Origin: Enterovibrio qingdaonensis
Lineage (GTDB): Bacteria > Pseudomonadota > Gammaproteobacteria > Enterobacterales > Vibrionaceae
Direction of reading: 5' to 3'
DNA length: 64,000 nt
Assembly: GCF_028683135.1 (NCBI RefSeq)
Contig: NZ_JAJUBB010000004.1
Span: forward strand, 1 to 64,000
Positions within the stretch are counted from its first letter, which is position 1, and every line of letters begins with the position of its first letter. Both the position numbers and the translations under genes were made by a program. Below the pieces are notes generated by a model. It was not told the DNA's origin and searched no databases. It saw nothing but the letters and a program-made list of their open reading frames with translations. Shown here in pieces: positions 45,431 through 54,625 of the stretch.

Positions 45431-45556
45431 CTGTGAGTATGATCACGTGAAAGTGTAATTGTGTTAGAGTTGTGATCTGGCTAACATAGACATTTGCTCT
45501 ACATCGCGCATAATCTTATATAAGCTATTGAAATAATTAAATTAATGAGAACGTAA

Positions 45557-46264
45557 ATGGACATCTTTGCTAAAAACTCAGTGCCTACGCTGAAAAAGAA
45601 GAAGCTCTCTGACCATGTTGCTGATGAATTGGAACGCATGATCATCAACAACACGTTGAAGGAAGGCGATACCTTGCCGTCTGAGCGCGATCTCATGGAC
45701 GCCTTTAACGTTGGCCGCCCATCAGTTCGCGAAGCCTTGCAGCGCCTGTCTCAAAAGGGACTGGTAGAAATCAAAAGCGGTGAGAAAACTCGCGTGACGC
45801 GCCCAAGCATGGACACAGTGATCAGCAATGTCTCTGGGATGGCGATAGGTATTCTGTCTCAAGCAAAAGAGAAAAAAGAGTTCGAACAGTTGCGACAGCT
45901 TTTCGAAGTCGCGATCGTCCGCGAAGCAGCGAGAAATCGCACAGAAGATGATCTAAAACGTTTGGAATTGGCACTGCTGAGGAACAAGAATAGCCTTGGC
46001 GATTACGATGAGTTCGTGAAAACCGATGTCGATTTTCACATCGCGATCATTCAGTGCATCAACAACCCTATTGCAACCAATCTGTACACGACATTTATTG
46101 ATTGGCTGATCAAAGCACGAAGCAAAGAGTTGTATTCAGAGCAGCACGAGAAGAACTATCAGCATCACTGTGAAATTTTCGACGCGATTAAATCAGGGGA
46201 CGCCGATATTGCAGAGCAGGCAATGAATTCACATCTGAAGTTTGTTGTGGAAAGTACAAGTTAG
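45557..46264 (+). CDS. GntR/FadR-family regulator (NanR-like)
   Basis: This 235-residue protein has an N-terminal wHTH (GDTLPSERDLMDAFNVGRPSVREALQRL) and an FCD effector domain with Asp/His metal-ligand positions (VDFHIAIIQ, near residue 158; ...NSHLKFV at the end). E. coli NanR has this architecture and is released by Neu5Ac. It is divergent from the lyase/kinase/TRAP operon, so repression of that operon is the likely role. Confidence 0.88.
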   Translation: MDIFAKNSVPTLKKKKLSDHVADELERMIINNTLKEGDTLPSERDLMDAFNVGRPSVREALQRLSQKGLVEIKSGEKTRVTRPSMDTVISNVSGMAIGILSQAKEKKEFEQLRQLFEVAIVREAARNRTEDDLKRLELALLRNKNSLGDYDEFVKTDVDFHIAIIQCINNPIATNLYTTFIDWLIKARSKELYSEQHEKNYQHHCEIFDAIKSGDADIAEQAMNSHLKFVVESTS

Positions 46265-46741
46265 AACTTGAATAGGAGGTCACGCATCCCGTTACCTCCC
46301 TTTATTTCAACTGCTTCTATGTAATCAGCGCAAAGCCATCTCAAACATTACTCCAGTCCCCACGAAGAGAACCACAGAGTGACCACTGATAGATCACAGA
46401 CAACAGCTTAAGACCGCGCTTTAGAAAGGATCGTTGTCATATGCAAGCACACTACAGAATGGATTCATTGTTACATCCACATCACAAAATTCACTAAAAA
46501 CTCTTTATTCACCCTTTTCAGAAACTACGTAGTTTCTTGTTTGAGTCACACCGTCAACAAAGGGCCACAATCAATCAGTTGCGCCTCACACCTGCCGCTC
46601 CACTACGTATTCTTACCGAGGAAATCACTGACAAAACCTACCCCATTCGTGCCGCTACGTGCGAAATAACACGGCTATCTTGTTAAAAAAATGTTTCACA
46701 TCATTGCTAGCGAAAACGCAACCATCAAAAGGATGTGAACC
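46265..46741. other. Intergenic region between gntR and the 2-oxoacid TRAP operon
   Basis: 477 bp without a supportable gene. It contains a weak terminator-like stem (GGAGGT/ACCTCC, 46275-46299, then CTTTATTT) just after gntR and presumably the promoter of the next TRAP operon. I could not point to a convincing regulator site. Confidence 0.45.
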
Positions 46742-47836
46742 ATGAACATTGTTACAAAAAGCGCGAAGAAAGTGCTGCTCATATTAGGTGCTGTCACCCT
46801 ACTCACAACGGCAAGTTTCTCGACATTTGCTGCTGAAAAAGTCTATCGACTGAAGCTCGCTGAAACGTGGGGGCCAAACTTCCCCATTTTTGGCGATGCG
46901 ACAAAAAATATGGCCGCCATGGCGGAGAAAATGTCTAACGGTCGCCTTCAAATTCGTATCGATTCCTCGAACAAACATAAAGCCCCTTTTGGGGTATTTG
47001 ATATGGTCAAAGCGGGTCAATACGACATGGGCCATTCTGCCTCCTATTACTGGAAAGGCAAGGTACCCAACACCTTGTACTTCACCACCATGCCGTTTGG
47101 GATGGTTGCCTCTGAGCAATACGCTTGGTTCTATCACGGTGGCGGTATGGAGTTAATGGAAGAGGTCTATTCGCCGCATAACTTGCTCTCATTTCCCGGC
47201 GGAAACACCGGCGTTCAAATGGGGGGATGGTTTCAAAAAGAAATCAATGGCGTTGAAGACCTTAATGGGCTGAAAATGCGTATTCCAGGATTTGCTGGAG
47301 AGGTACTCGCCAATCTGGGTGCCAGCCCAACGAACATCGCCCCTGGTGAACTCTACACTGCCCTTGAACGCCGCACGATTGACGCGCTCGAATGGGTGGG
47401 GCCGGGGCTCGATTTGCGCATGGGTTTCCACAAAGTGGCACCGCTTTACTACACAGGGTGGCATGAGCCTGCGACAGAACTGCAATTTCTTGTCAACAAA
47501 CGAAGCTGGGACCGATTGCCTGAAGACCTGCAAGAGATTCTCCGCGTTGCTATGCGCACCGCAGCGTATGACATGTACATCCAAAACGCCCATGCCAGTG
47601 CAGACGCGTGGGAAACCATGTTGAAAGACTACCCAGATATCCAAGTCAAACAGTTCCCAGAATCTGTGCTTGCTGCCATGAAAACTACCAACGATGCGCT
47701 GCTCGCTGAGCACGCTGCTAATGATGCGCAAGCCAAGAAGATCCTCGACTCACAAGCCGATTACCTCACCAAAGCACGTCGCTGGACAACGATTTCTGAC
47801 AAGGCCTACCTCAACAGTCAGCAGACTACCGAGTAG
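46742..47836 (+). CDS. TRAP binding protein, 2-oxoacid/lactate (TakP-like) class
   Basis: This 364-residue DctP receptor has a signal peptide (cleavage after TFAA, about residue 30). The blocks HSASYYWKGKVP, GNTGVQMGGWFQKEI, GLKMRIPGFAGEVL and LERRTIDALEWVGP fit the TakP group, which binds 2-oxo acids or lactate through Arg and an acidic residue. An AAAAGGATG site precedes the ATG. It is the first gene of a P-Q-M operon with a two-component system behind it. Confidence 0.92.
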   Translation: MNIVTKSAKKVLLILGAVTLLTTASFSTFAAEKVYRLKLAETWGPNFPIFGDATKNMAAMAEKMSNGRLQIRIDSSNKHKAPFGVFDMVKAGQYDMGHSASYYWKGKVPNTLYFTTMPFGMVASEQYAWFYHGGGMELMEEVYSPHNLLSFPGGNTGVQMGGWFQKEINGVEDLNGLKMRIPGFAGEVLANLGASPTNIAPGELYTALERRTIDALEWVGPGLDLRMGFHKVAPLYYTGWHEPATELQFLVNKRSWDRLPEDLQEILRVAMRTAAYDMYIQNAHASADAWETMLKDYPDIQVKQFPESVLAAMKTTNDALLAEHAANDAQAKKILDSQADYLTKARRWTTISDKAYLNSQQTTE

Positions 47837-47843
47837 CCGTTTT

Positions 47844-47871
47844 GCGCCGAGCTGTATCTCGGCGCTTTTTT
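47844..47871 (+). terminator. Intra-operon terminator between dctP and dctQ
   Basis: A perfect GCGCCGAG/CTCGGCGC stem (6-nt loop) followed by T6, 8 bp after the dctP stop and 26 bp before dctQ. By sequence a full intrinsic terminator, presumably leaky. Confidence 0.9.
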
Positions 47872-47896
47872 AGATTTGCTTGAACAGGATGTCATT

Positions 47897-48424
47897 ATGC
47901 AAAGCCTGATTGTCTTGGAACGGCTAATAAACCGCGTTGCAGATACGCTCGGTTGGGTAGCCAGTTCCCTCTTTCTCTTATTGATGTTGAATGTGTTTTA
48001 TAACGTGGTGATGCGTTACGCATTCGACAGCGTTTCCATCGCGCTGCAAGAAATGGAATGGCACCTCTTCTCCGCTGTTTTCCTGCTGGGCGTACCCTAC
48101 GCAGTAAAGGCAGGCGGACACGTGCGAATAGATGTGCTTTACGAGCGTTGGAGTGAAAAAACGCGTGCACTCGTTGATTTACTCGGTTGTTTGTTTTTCC
48201 TCATGCCTTTTGCGGTGCTCGTCGCCGTCTTCGGCATCGATTTCGCCAACGAATCATTACAACTTGGCGAAAGCAGTGGCGACCCGGGGGGCTTACCCCA
48301 CAGATGGATAGTGAAAGCCATGATCCCGCTTTCCTTCTTTTTTATTGCCGTCACAGGGTTCGGGATGATCCTCAATGCCCTTAACCGTCTCTTCCGTCCA
48401 GCTGAATCAGGGAGCTTCCAATGA
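47897..48424 (+). CDS. TRAP small permease DctQ
   Basis: This 175-residue DctQ protein has four TM helices and the typical motif KAGGHVRIDVLYERWS. AGGATG before ATG 47897 makes this start better than the in-frame TTG at 47876. The stop overlaps dctM by 4 bp (ATGA). Confidence 0.9.
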   Translation: MQSLIVLERLINRVADTLGWVASSLFLLLMLNVFYNVVMRYAFDSVSIALQEMEWHLFSAVFLLGVPYAVKAGGHVRIDVLYERWSEKTRALVDLLGCLFFLMPFAVLVAVFGIDFANESLQLGESSGDPGGLPHRWIVKAMIPLSFFFIAVTGFGMILNALNRLFRPAESGSFQ

Positions 48425-49704
48425 TTGGCATTATCATGTTTGTCGTTGCCCTGTTCGCCTTACTGATTGGCTTTCCCGTGGCCTTTACTTTTGGTGGGAT
48501 CGCACTGCTCTTTGGCGTATGGGCTGAAGGTGCCGATATTTTCGCATTCATGCCGTTTCGTATCATGAGCATCATGCAAAACACCGTATTAATGGCAGTA
48601 CCCTTGTTCGTTTTCATGGGCTTAGTCCTTCAAAAAACGCGTCTTGCCGAACAGTTACTTGAGGCTATGGCAAGGCTGTTTGGCGGCGTGCGAGGTGGGC
48701 TCGCGATATCCACTGTTTTGGTGGGAAGTTTGCTTGCAGCTTCAACAGGCGTGGTAGGCGCATCCGTGGTTGCGATGGGCTTAATCTCCTTACCCGTCAT
48801 GCTCAAATATCAATACAACAAAGGGCTCGCGTGCGGCACCATTTGTGCGTCAGGCACACTCGGGCAAATCATTCCGCCTTCCATCGTCCTCATTCTACTT
48901 GGTGATGTGCTCGGTATTCCCGTTGGCGACCTGTTTCAGGCAGCCATATGGCCCGGATTAATTCTGGTTGGCACATACATTTTTTACATTCTGTACATCG
49001 CTTTTCGTTACCCTGAAGCCGCTCGTGCCATGGAGCGCATTGAAGGTCAAAGCCGTCGAGAGGAAGTCATTGATGCGCTAAAAGCGGTGATTCCCCCGCT
49101 GACGCTAATCATCGTGGTATTAGGCTCTATCTTTGCGGGTATTGCGACTCCCACAGAATCTGCCGCACTTGGAGGCATTGGAGCCATTGCACTGTCGATG
49201 ATTTACCGCCAGTTTTCGTGGCAGTTGCTTTATGCCAGTGCGTTTGAAACCGTCAAAGTAACCGCGATGGTATTTGGAATATTGCTTGGGGCTACCGCGT
49301 TCTCTATGGCATTTACCTATACTGGGGGAGACTATTTAGTCGAAGAATGGATGCTGGCGTTGCCGGGAGAAAAATGGGGATTTCTCATCATCACCATGCT
49401 GGTCATACTCCTTCTGGGCTTCTTTATCGACTTTGTGGAAATCTGTTTCATCATCGTGCCGATCCTTGCCCCGGTGGCAGAGCTAATGGGCATCAATATG
49501 ACCTGGTTTGCCATCTTAATTGCCATGAACCTGCAGTCATCTTTCCTGACTCCCCCTTTCGGTTTTAGTCTGTTCTACCTAAAAGGCTGTGCGCCGCAAA
49601 GTATTACAACGCGGGATATCTATCGGGGTGTGATGCCATTTATTTTCATTCAAGTCGCCGTTCTCGCCAGCATCTTGTTGTTGCCCGAGTTCTACGGATT
49701 TTAG
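48421..49704 (+). CDS. TRAP large permease DctM
   Basis: This 427-residue DctM protein has ASTGVVGASVVAMGLISLP, ASGTLGQIIPPSIVLILLG, GIATPTESAALGGIGA and LQSSFLTPPFGFSLFYLKG. It belongs to the TakPQM-like group with long loops between the repeats. It forms the uptake channel of the operon and lies 109 bp before the sensor kinase. Confidence 0.93.
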   Translation: MIGIIMFVVALFALLIGFPVAFTFGGIALLFGVWAEGADIFAFMPFRIMSIMQNTVLMAVPLFVFMGLVLQKTRLAEQLLEAMARLFGGVRGGLAISTVLVGSLLAASTGVVGASVVAMGLISLPVMLKYQYNKGLACGTICASGTLGQIIPPSIVLILLGDVLGIPVGDLFQAAIWPGLILVGTYIFYILYIAFRYPEAARAMERIEGQSRREEVIDALKAVIPPLTLIIVVLGSIFAGIATPTESAALGGIGAIALSMIYRQFSWQLLYASAFETVKVTAMVFGILLGATAFSMAFTYTGGDYLVEEWMLALPGEKWGFLIITMLVILLLGFFIDFVEICFIIVPILAPVAELMGINMTWFAILIAMNLQSSFLTPPFGFSLFYLKGCAPQSITTRDIYRGVMPFIFIQVAVLASILLLPEFYGF

Positions 49705-49813
49705 ACAACGTCTTTCACTCAGAACTTGATGATGGAGACAAGGTGAGAAGGCATAGGGTTGTGACGTTCTACACTGAAAAAGGAACTAGGCGGTCGCTCA
49801 GGGAGAGCAGATA

Positions 49814-51202
49814 ATGACACTCAAACTTAAAATCATCTTGCTGACGGTGATCCCGCTGATTGTCATCAGTTACATGATTGGTTGGATCACTATCCAACAA
49901 GCGGAGTCATTAGGCGTGAAAGAGGTATCGACCTTTCGCGCCAGCCTACTTTCTTCTCGCGAGCAGTCCATCAAAGACTATGTCAATTTAGCCATTCAAA
50001 GTATTGAACATATATACGGGAACGCGGGTCCTGATGATAAAGAGGCACAACAGCAAGTGCTCGAGATACTGAGAAAAATGCGTTACGGAAGTGACGGTTA
50101 CTTCTTTGTCTACGACGAAAATGGCTACAACCTTGTTCATCCCATCATGCCCGAGCTTGAAGGCCAGAACTTGATTAGCCTTCAAGATTCCAATGGCGAT
50201 TTTTTGATTCAGAATCTGATTGCTTCTGCTAAAGCAGGTGGCGGCTTTCACGAGTATCTTTGGCACAAACCGTCAACCAACGAAGTCGTCCCAAAGCTCA
50301 GCTATTCCATCTGGCTTCCTAAATGGAAATGGATGATCGGGTCGGGGTTATACATCGAAGATATTGGACGCCAAATTGAAGAAGTAAAAACTGCCGTTCA
50401 GGCAAGCATCAATACCACCTATTTGGCGATTATTGTCGTGCTCATTACCACTGTCGTCATAATGATTGTCATTGCACTTGCGGTGAACCTGCATGAACAT
50501 CGCATCGCTGATGCCCGCCTCAGAGAGCTCGCCTATCGCACCGTGATGATGCAAGAAGATGAGAAAAAACACCTATCGCGTGAACTTCATGACGGGATTA
50601 ATCAGCTTCTGGTTTCAGCAAAGTGCCATTTGGAGTTACTGGCTAAAAGTGTGTTGTACCGCAATGAACCAAAAGAGCTTAACCACCTGCAGCAAAGTGA
50701 ACGTTCTTTGGTCATGGCAATAAGCGAGGTGCGCCGAATGTCGCGTACGCTTCGCCCAACAACGTTGGACGATATTGGTCTAACTGCCGCGCTTGAAAGC
50801 CTTGCGGCAGACTTTGTCGCAGCTACCAACATTCGCGTCGATACCCACCTCGACAGCATCGACATTCCTCTCGCGCCCGATGTGGTCACCACGCTTTATC
50901 GGGTTGTTCAAGAGTCGTTGGTGAATGTTGAAAAGCACAGCGGCAGCTCGCGCGTCGAGATAGAAGTCTCGCTACTCGGTGAGCACCTCCAGCTCATCAT
51001 TAGAGACAATGGTATTGGGTTTAAGGTATCAGAAGCCCTCAAAGGTCGAGGTATTGGTTTACGGAATATGCGGGAACGCATTGAGTTTATTGGGGGAGAC
51101 CTAGAAATCAGTGCGAATACTGCGAACGGCACAGAAATCATGGTGCTGTTAGACTTATCAGCAATAGAGGCAAACACGGCGTCGGGGAGCATGTACGAAT
51201 GA
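49814..51202 (+). CDS. Cache-domain sensor histidine kinase (NarL-type)
   Basis: This 462-residue kinase has a TM helix (7-27), a periplasmic single-Cache domain (about 40-195; GYFFVYDENGYNLVHP; WKWMIGSGLYI), a second TM helix (about 203-225), a HisKA_3 domain with His259 (SRELHDGINQ) and a HATPase_c domain (DNGIGF; GRGIGLRNMRERI). Small organic acids are common Cache ligands. The position after TRAP genes suggests it senses the transported acid and controls the operon. Confidence 0.92.
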   Translation: MTLKLKIILLTVIPLIVISYMIGWITIQQAESLGVKEVSTFRASLLSSREQSIKDYVNLAIQSIEHIYGNAGPDDKEAQQQVLEILRKMRYGSDGYFFVYDENGYNLVHPIMPELEGQNLISLQDSNGDFLIQNLIASAKAGGGFHEYLWHKPSTNEVVPKLSYSIWLPKWKWMIGSGLYIEDIGRQIEEVKTAVQASINTTYLAIIVVLITTVVIMIVIALAVNLHEHRIADARLRELAYRTVMMQEDEKKHLSRELHDGINQLLVSAKCHLELLAKSVLYRNEPKELNHLQQSERSLVMAISEVRRMSRTLRPTTLDDIGLTAALESLAADFVAATNIRVDTHLDSIDIPLAPDVVTTLYRVVQESLVNVEKHSGSSRVEIEVSLLGEHLQLIIRDNGIGFKVSEALKGRGIGLRNMRERIEFIGGDLEISANTANGTEIMVLLDLSAIEANTASGSMYE

Positions 51203-51861
51203 GTGAAAGCACAAAAGACATTCAGGTACTGCTGGTCGACGATCATCGCGTTGTCATTGAAGGCTTTATCGCGAGGCTCGATAGCGAAAAGGGGATTTCG
51301 GTTGTCGGCACAGCCAGCAACGGGGTCGAAGCGTTAGAGCAAGCAAAATTGCTAAACCCTGATGTGGTGCTGATGGACATATCCATGCCAATACTTAACG
51401 GCCTAGATGCAACCGCCCTGTTCAAACAAGAGCACCCTGACACTAAAATTCTCATGCTCACCATGCACGACAACCGCGAGTACATATTGGAAGTCATGCA
51501 ATGCGGCGCGTCTGGCTATATCCTCAAAGACGTTTCAGCAGAAGAAATGGTCAAAGCCATCGAAACCGTTCACTCTGGTGCAAGCTACTTCTGCCAATCA
51601 GCCAGTAAAGCACTGTTTAACACGAAGGAAGAAAGTCCGAATGGTGCCGTCACTAAGTCTGCCCTCAGTCGGCGAGAGATAACCGTTTTGCTATTGGTCA
51701 CCGAAGGCAAAAGCAGTAAACATATCGCTCAAGCACTCGATATTAGCGTCAGAACCGTTGAAACCCATCGCCAGAACATTAAGCACAAACTCGATATCTC
51801 CTCGACCGCGGAAATGATCGCATACGCCATACAAACTGGGTTAATTGAAAGAATAAACTAG
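51199..51861 (+). CDS. NarL/LuxR-type response regulator
   Basis: This 220-residue protein has a receiver domain (DD at 14-15, phospho-Asp60 in VVLMDISMP, conserved Lys near 109 in YILKDV) and a C-terminal LuxR HTH (SRREITVLLLVTEGKSSKHI; VRTVETHRQNIKHKL). It overlaps the kinase gene by 4 bp, so it is its cognate partner. It probably activates the TRAP operon at 46742-49704. Confidence 0.93.
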   Translation: MSESTKDIQVLLVDDHRVVIEGFIARLDSEKGISVVGTASNGVEALEQAKLLNPDVVLMDISMPILNGLDATALFKQEHPDTKILMLTMHDNREYILEVMQCGASGYILKDVSAEEMVKAIETVHSGASYFCQSASKALFNTKEESPNGAVTKSALSRREITVLLLVTEGKSSKHIAQALDISVRTVETHRQNIKHKLDISSTAEMIAYAIQTGLIERIN

Positions 51862-51920
51862 GCTAGCACTGGCTGCGGTTCCTGATCACAACGCTTTCAT
51901 TCGAAGTTGGATGGCGTAAA

Positions 51921-51959
51921 CGTTTCAAACCCTCTCTCTCGCAAAGAGGTTTGGAAACG
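51921..51959 (+). terminator. Imperfect inverted repeat after the two-component genes
   Basis: CGTTTC-AAACC-TCT pairs imperfectly with AGA-GGTTT-GGAAACG. There is no long T-run, so termination is only possible. Confidence 0.35.
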
Positions 51960-52046
51960 CCTTCCCCTTTGCTAGAATGCCGCCCTTTCTAAAGCCAGAA
52001 CAACTCACGGCTTTACCCGGACAAAGAAACATAAGAGATACTCGCA

Positions 52047-52556
52047 ATGAACAACACTACCGTGATAATTGGGCTTGATAACCCGAAAAGCCCATCCAAC
52101 GTGGGTGCTGTATTGCGAGCGGCTCGCTGCTATCAAGCGGGTGAAGTGCGCTATACCGGCGTGCGTTATGACAGGGCGGCAAAGTTTTATACCGACACGC
52201 AAGATGCCATCGAGACCATTCCGTTGACTGGTGTTGCTTCGTTAACAGAAAGCTTGGATGAGAGCATAGAAGTTGTCTGCGTTGAACTCGCCGTTGGTGC
52301 AACGTCTCTTCCCTCTTTTCAACACCCAGAGAAAGCAATTTACATCTTCGGCCCAGAAGACGGTTCAATTGCAAAAGATATCGTTCAAAACGCCCATCAC
52401 GTGGTTTATGTACCAACGATTGGCTGTATGAATTTAGCCGCGACGGTTAACGTTGTCCTGTATGACCGTCTGGTGAAGTCTGACAGTATTGAGCAGGGCG
52501 ATGAATTGATCAAAGCGAGTCGAGATAATCGAAACCGACTCGTGGTAAATCAATAG
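52047..52556 (+). CDS. SPOUT (TrmH-family) RNA methyltransferase
   Basis: This 169-residue SpoU/TrmH-type protein has motif 1 PKSPSNVGAVLRAARCY, motif 2 AIYIFGPEDGSIAKDIV and motif 3 VYVPTIGCMNLAATVNVVLYD, the knotted SAM site. Small stand-alone members 2'-O-methylate tRNA or rRNA; the exact target here is unknown. It is monocistronic, with a terminator. Confidence 0.9.
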   Translation: MNNTTVIIGLDNPKSPSNVGAVLRAARCYQAGEVRYTGVRYDRAAKFYTDTQDAIETIPLTGVASLTESLDESIEVVCVELAVGATSLPSFQHPEKAIYIFGPEDGSIAKDIVQNAHHVVYVPTIGCMNLAATVNVVLYDRLVKSDSIEQGDELIKASRDNRNRLVVNQ

Positions 52557-52558
52557 TG

Positions 52559-52586
52559 AAAATAAGGGGCTTTCGCCCCTATTTTG
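52559..52586 (+). terminator. Terminator of the SPOUT gene
   Basis: AAAATAAGGGGC/GCCCCTATTTT stem with a TTTC loop directly after the stop codon. Confidence 0.88.
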
Positions 52587-52715
52587 CCTGAAGCTCTGCA
52601 ATGAACTTGTAGAAGTGCTATTGATATTACCAACGGCTTTACACCCGAAAGATCTTCATGTTAGATTCGCCGCGAGAACGTCATGAATACCCGTGGCAAA
52701 ACCAGGAGGCATAAA

Positions 52716-52757
52716 ATGATTGTAACGATGACCCACCCGGCAGGATTTGCTCGCTGA
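52716..52757 (+). CDS. Possible 13-residue leader peptide upstream of rsgA
   Basis: A perfect AGGAGG lies 7 nt before an ATG that opens a 13-codon frame (MIVTMTHPAGFAR, then TGA). It sits about 160 bp before rsgA and ahead of two hairpins. The ribosome-binding site is better than most in this window, which suggests real translation, perhaps as a regulatory leader. Confidence 0.4.
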   Translation: MIVTMTHPAGFAR

Positions 52758-52818
52758 TAGAAGTAACGCGTAAACAACCTTCATACCGTTCCTTCCAATC
52801 AGTTTGAAACCCATCTTG

Positions 52819-52902
52819 CCCGGTGAATAAAACCGGGGTCCATATTTGTAGCATTGACCCTACCTAACGCTGTAATTTTATCTCACAGAGCGTGACTCTG
52901 TG
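52819..52902 (+). promoter_or_regulatory. Structured leader before rsgA
   Basis: Two hairpins, CCCGGT/ACCGGG (52819-52837) and CACAGAG/CTCTGTG (52884-52902). The second ends 3 nt before the purine-rich rsgA ribosome-binding site. Together with the tiny ORF this looks like a translational control region. No known riboswitch is recognised. Confidence 0.45.
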
Positions 52903-52917
52903 CGTAGGGAAATACCA

Positions 52918-53964
52918 ATGACATCATTTTCATCGCTTAACCAACTTGGCTGGCAACCTGTATTCCAACAGCAGTTGACACTCGACGACTACGAAAACAC
53001 GCAAGTATCACGTATTGCTGAGCACCACAGAAGCCAGTTCGTTCTTGTCAGTGAAAGCGGTACAACACCTTTAGAAATCCATCCATCGTTTCCGTCTATG
53101 ACGGTGGGCGATTGGGTATTGCTTGACGATGCAGGACAGTTTCTGCGTTTGTTAGACAGACAATCACTGTTTGCCCGAAAAGCGGCAGGTTCAAAAGTCA
53201 AAGAGCAGCTTATCGCCGCGAATGTCGACACCGCCTTTATTGTGTGTGCACTCGACAACGACTTTAGCCTGAACCGCATTGAACGTTATCTGGCCATGTG
53301 CTCAGAGGCTGACGTTGAACCTGTGGTGATCTTAACCAAGAAAGACTTGGTCGACGAAGATACCATGTACGACAGAAAGCAATCGGTAGAAGCACTCTCG
53401 CCAATGTTATATGTCGAAGCGGTGAATGGCCTAGATGCAGGCACAATCGACGCACTGAAACCTTGGCTTAAGACGGGTAAAACCCTTGTCGTTATGGGCT
53501 CATCGGGCGTGGGTAAATCCACCTTGGTGAACACCTTAGTGGGTGATGACGTTCAAGCAACAGGTGGCATTCGCGAAAGCGACAGCAAAGGCCGACACAC
53601 CACCACCTCGCGCAGTTTACATTGTCTGCCGTCTGGCGCAGTCTTATTGGATACACCGGGAATGCGTGAGCTTCAAATCTTCGATACTGAAGAAGGCATC
53701 AGCAATGTCTTCGCCGACATCAAAGAACTCGAAGCACAATGTCGTTTCAGTGACTGTCAGCATGACAACGAACCGGGTTGTGCGATCCGTGCTGCTTTAA
53801 ACGCAGGTACAATTGATGAGCGACGCCTCAACAACTACCAAAAGCTGCAACGCGAAGATGCCCGAAACTCTGCCACCATTGCGACCAAACGCGCCAAAGA
53901 CAAAGCGTTTACCCAAATGGTGTATGACGTTCAAAAGCAAAACCGCAAAAACAAAGGCTTTTGA
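52918..53964 (+). CDS. rsgA: Ribosome small-subunit GTPase RsgA
   Basis: This 348-residue circularly permuted GTPase has an N-terminal OB domain, G4 (ILTKKD) before G1 (GSSGVGKST) and G3 (DTPGMRE), then a C-terminal zinc finger (CRFSDCQHDNEPGC). It assists late 30S assembly and its GTPase is stimulated by the 30S subunit. The basic tail (KQNRKNKGF) is typical. ATG 52918 after GTAGGGA is preferred to the in-frame start at 52900. Some gammaproteobacteria carry two RsgA-like proteins; which copy this is cannot be told. Confidence 0.93.
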   Translation: MTSFSSLNQLGWQPVFQQQLTLDDYENTQVSRIAEHHRSQFVLVSESGTTPLEIHPSFPSMTVGDWVLLDDAGQFLRLLDRQSLFARKAAGSKVKEQLIAANVDTAFIVCALDNDFSLNRIERYLAMCSEADVEPVVILTKKDLVDEDTMYDRKQSVEALSPMLYVEAVNGLDAGTIDALKPWLKTGKTLVVMGSSGVGKSTLVNTLVGDDVQATGGIRESDSKGRHTTTSRSLHCLPSGAVLLDTPGMRELQIFDTEEGISNVFADIKELEAQCRFSDCQHDNEPGCAIRAALNAGTIDERRLNNYQKLQREDARNSATIATKRAKDKAFTQMVYDVQKQNRKNKGF

Positions 53965-54011
53965 CCTGCATTAGGTTTCTGATCTTCAACAGCATTTAAA
54001 GCACTGTATCC

Positions 54012-54045
54012 AAAGCGCGTGGCCTGATTCAGCCACGCGCTTTTT
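54012..54045 (+). terminator. Terminator of rsgA
   Basis: AAAGCGCGTGGC/GCCACGCGCTTT (12-bp stem, 8-nt loop) followed by further T. Confidence 0.92.
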
Positions 54046-54196
54046 CATTTTCAGTCCAAGTACATCGCATTCTCAGCCTCAGATCCTATCTTGTTCACTT
54101 TTAAAACAAAAACCACCGTAGAAATTCGATACTGTAAGGGCAATGTTGCTAACGACACACTATGCTCAAAAAACGTGACCCAATAGGAATCTGTAT

Positions 54197-54613
54197 ATGG
54201 ATATGCTCTCGGGGCTGCTTTCTGGCTTGCCGAACTTTCTGATTTATTTCGCAACATCCCTCATCTTCGTTCTGGTCTTTAAGTTTATCTATGTTCGAGT
54301 CACACCCTATGATGAGTGGGCATTGATAAAGGATCAGAAGAGCGTCACGGCTGCCGTTGCTCTTGGCGGGGCATTCCTTGGCTATTGCCTTGCCATTGCA
54401 GGCGCAGCGAAAAACTCGGTCGATATCGTCGACTTTGCGGTCTGGGGTATCGTTGCAATGGTCGCGCAGTTCATTGCATTTGCCATTGTCCGTTTTCTCC
54501 TTCTCAAAGAGCTAACAGAACGCATCGAGAACGATGAACTTCCCGCCGGCATTATTCTGGCAGTCGTGTCTGTCTCGATCGGCGTTTTGAATGCAGCATG
54601 CCTGACCTACTAA
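54197..54613 (+). CDS. DUF350 membrane protein
   Basis: This 138-residue protein has four TM helices typical of DUF350 (UPF0719). DUF350 genes commonly sit beside ygiB/ygiC homologues, as here; 12 bp separate it from the DUF1190 gene. The biochemical role is unknown. Confidence 0.85.
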   Translation: MDMLSGLLSGLPNFLIYFATSLIFVLVFKFIYVRVTPYDEWALIKDQKSVTAAVALGGAFLGYCLAIAGAAKNSVDIVDFAVWGIVAMVAQFIAFAIVRFLLLKELTERIENDELPAGIILAVVSVSIGVLNAACLTY

Positions 54614-54625
54614 AGGGAGACAGTC

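Noticed and set aside
47189-47731. 180-codon minus-strand frame inside the TRAP receptor gene
   Set aside because: Fully antisense to a well-supported dctP gene; no independent evidence.
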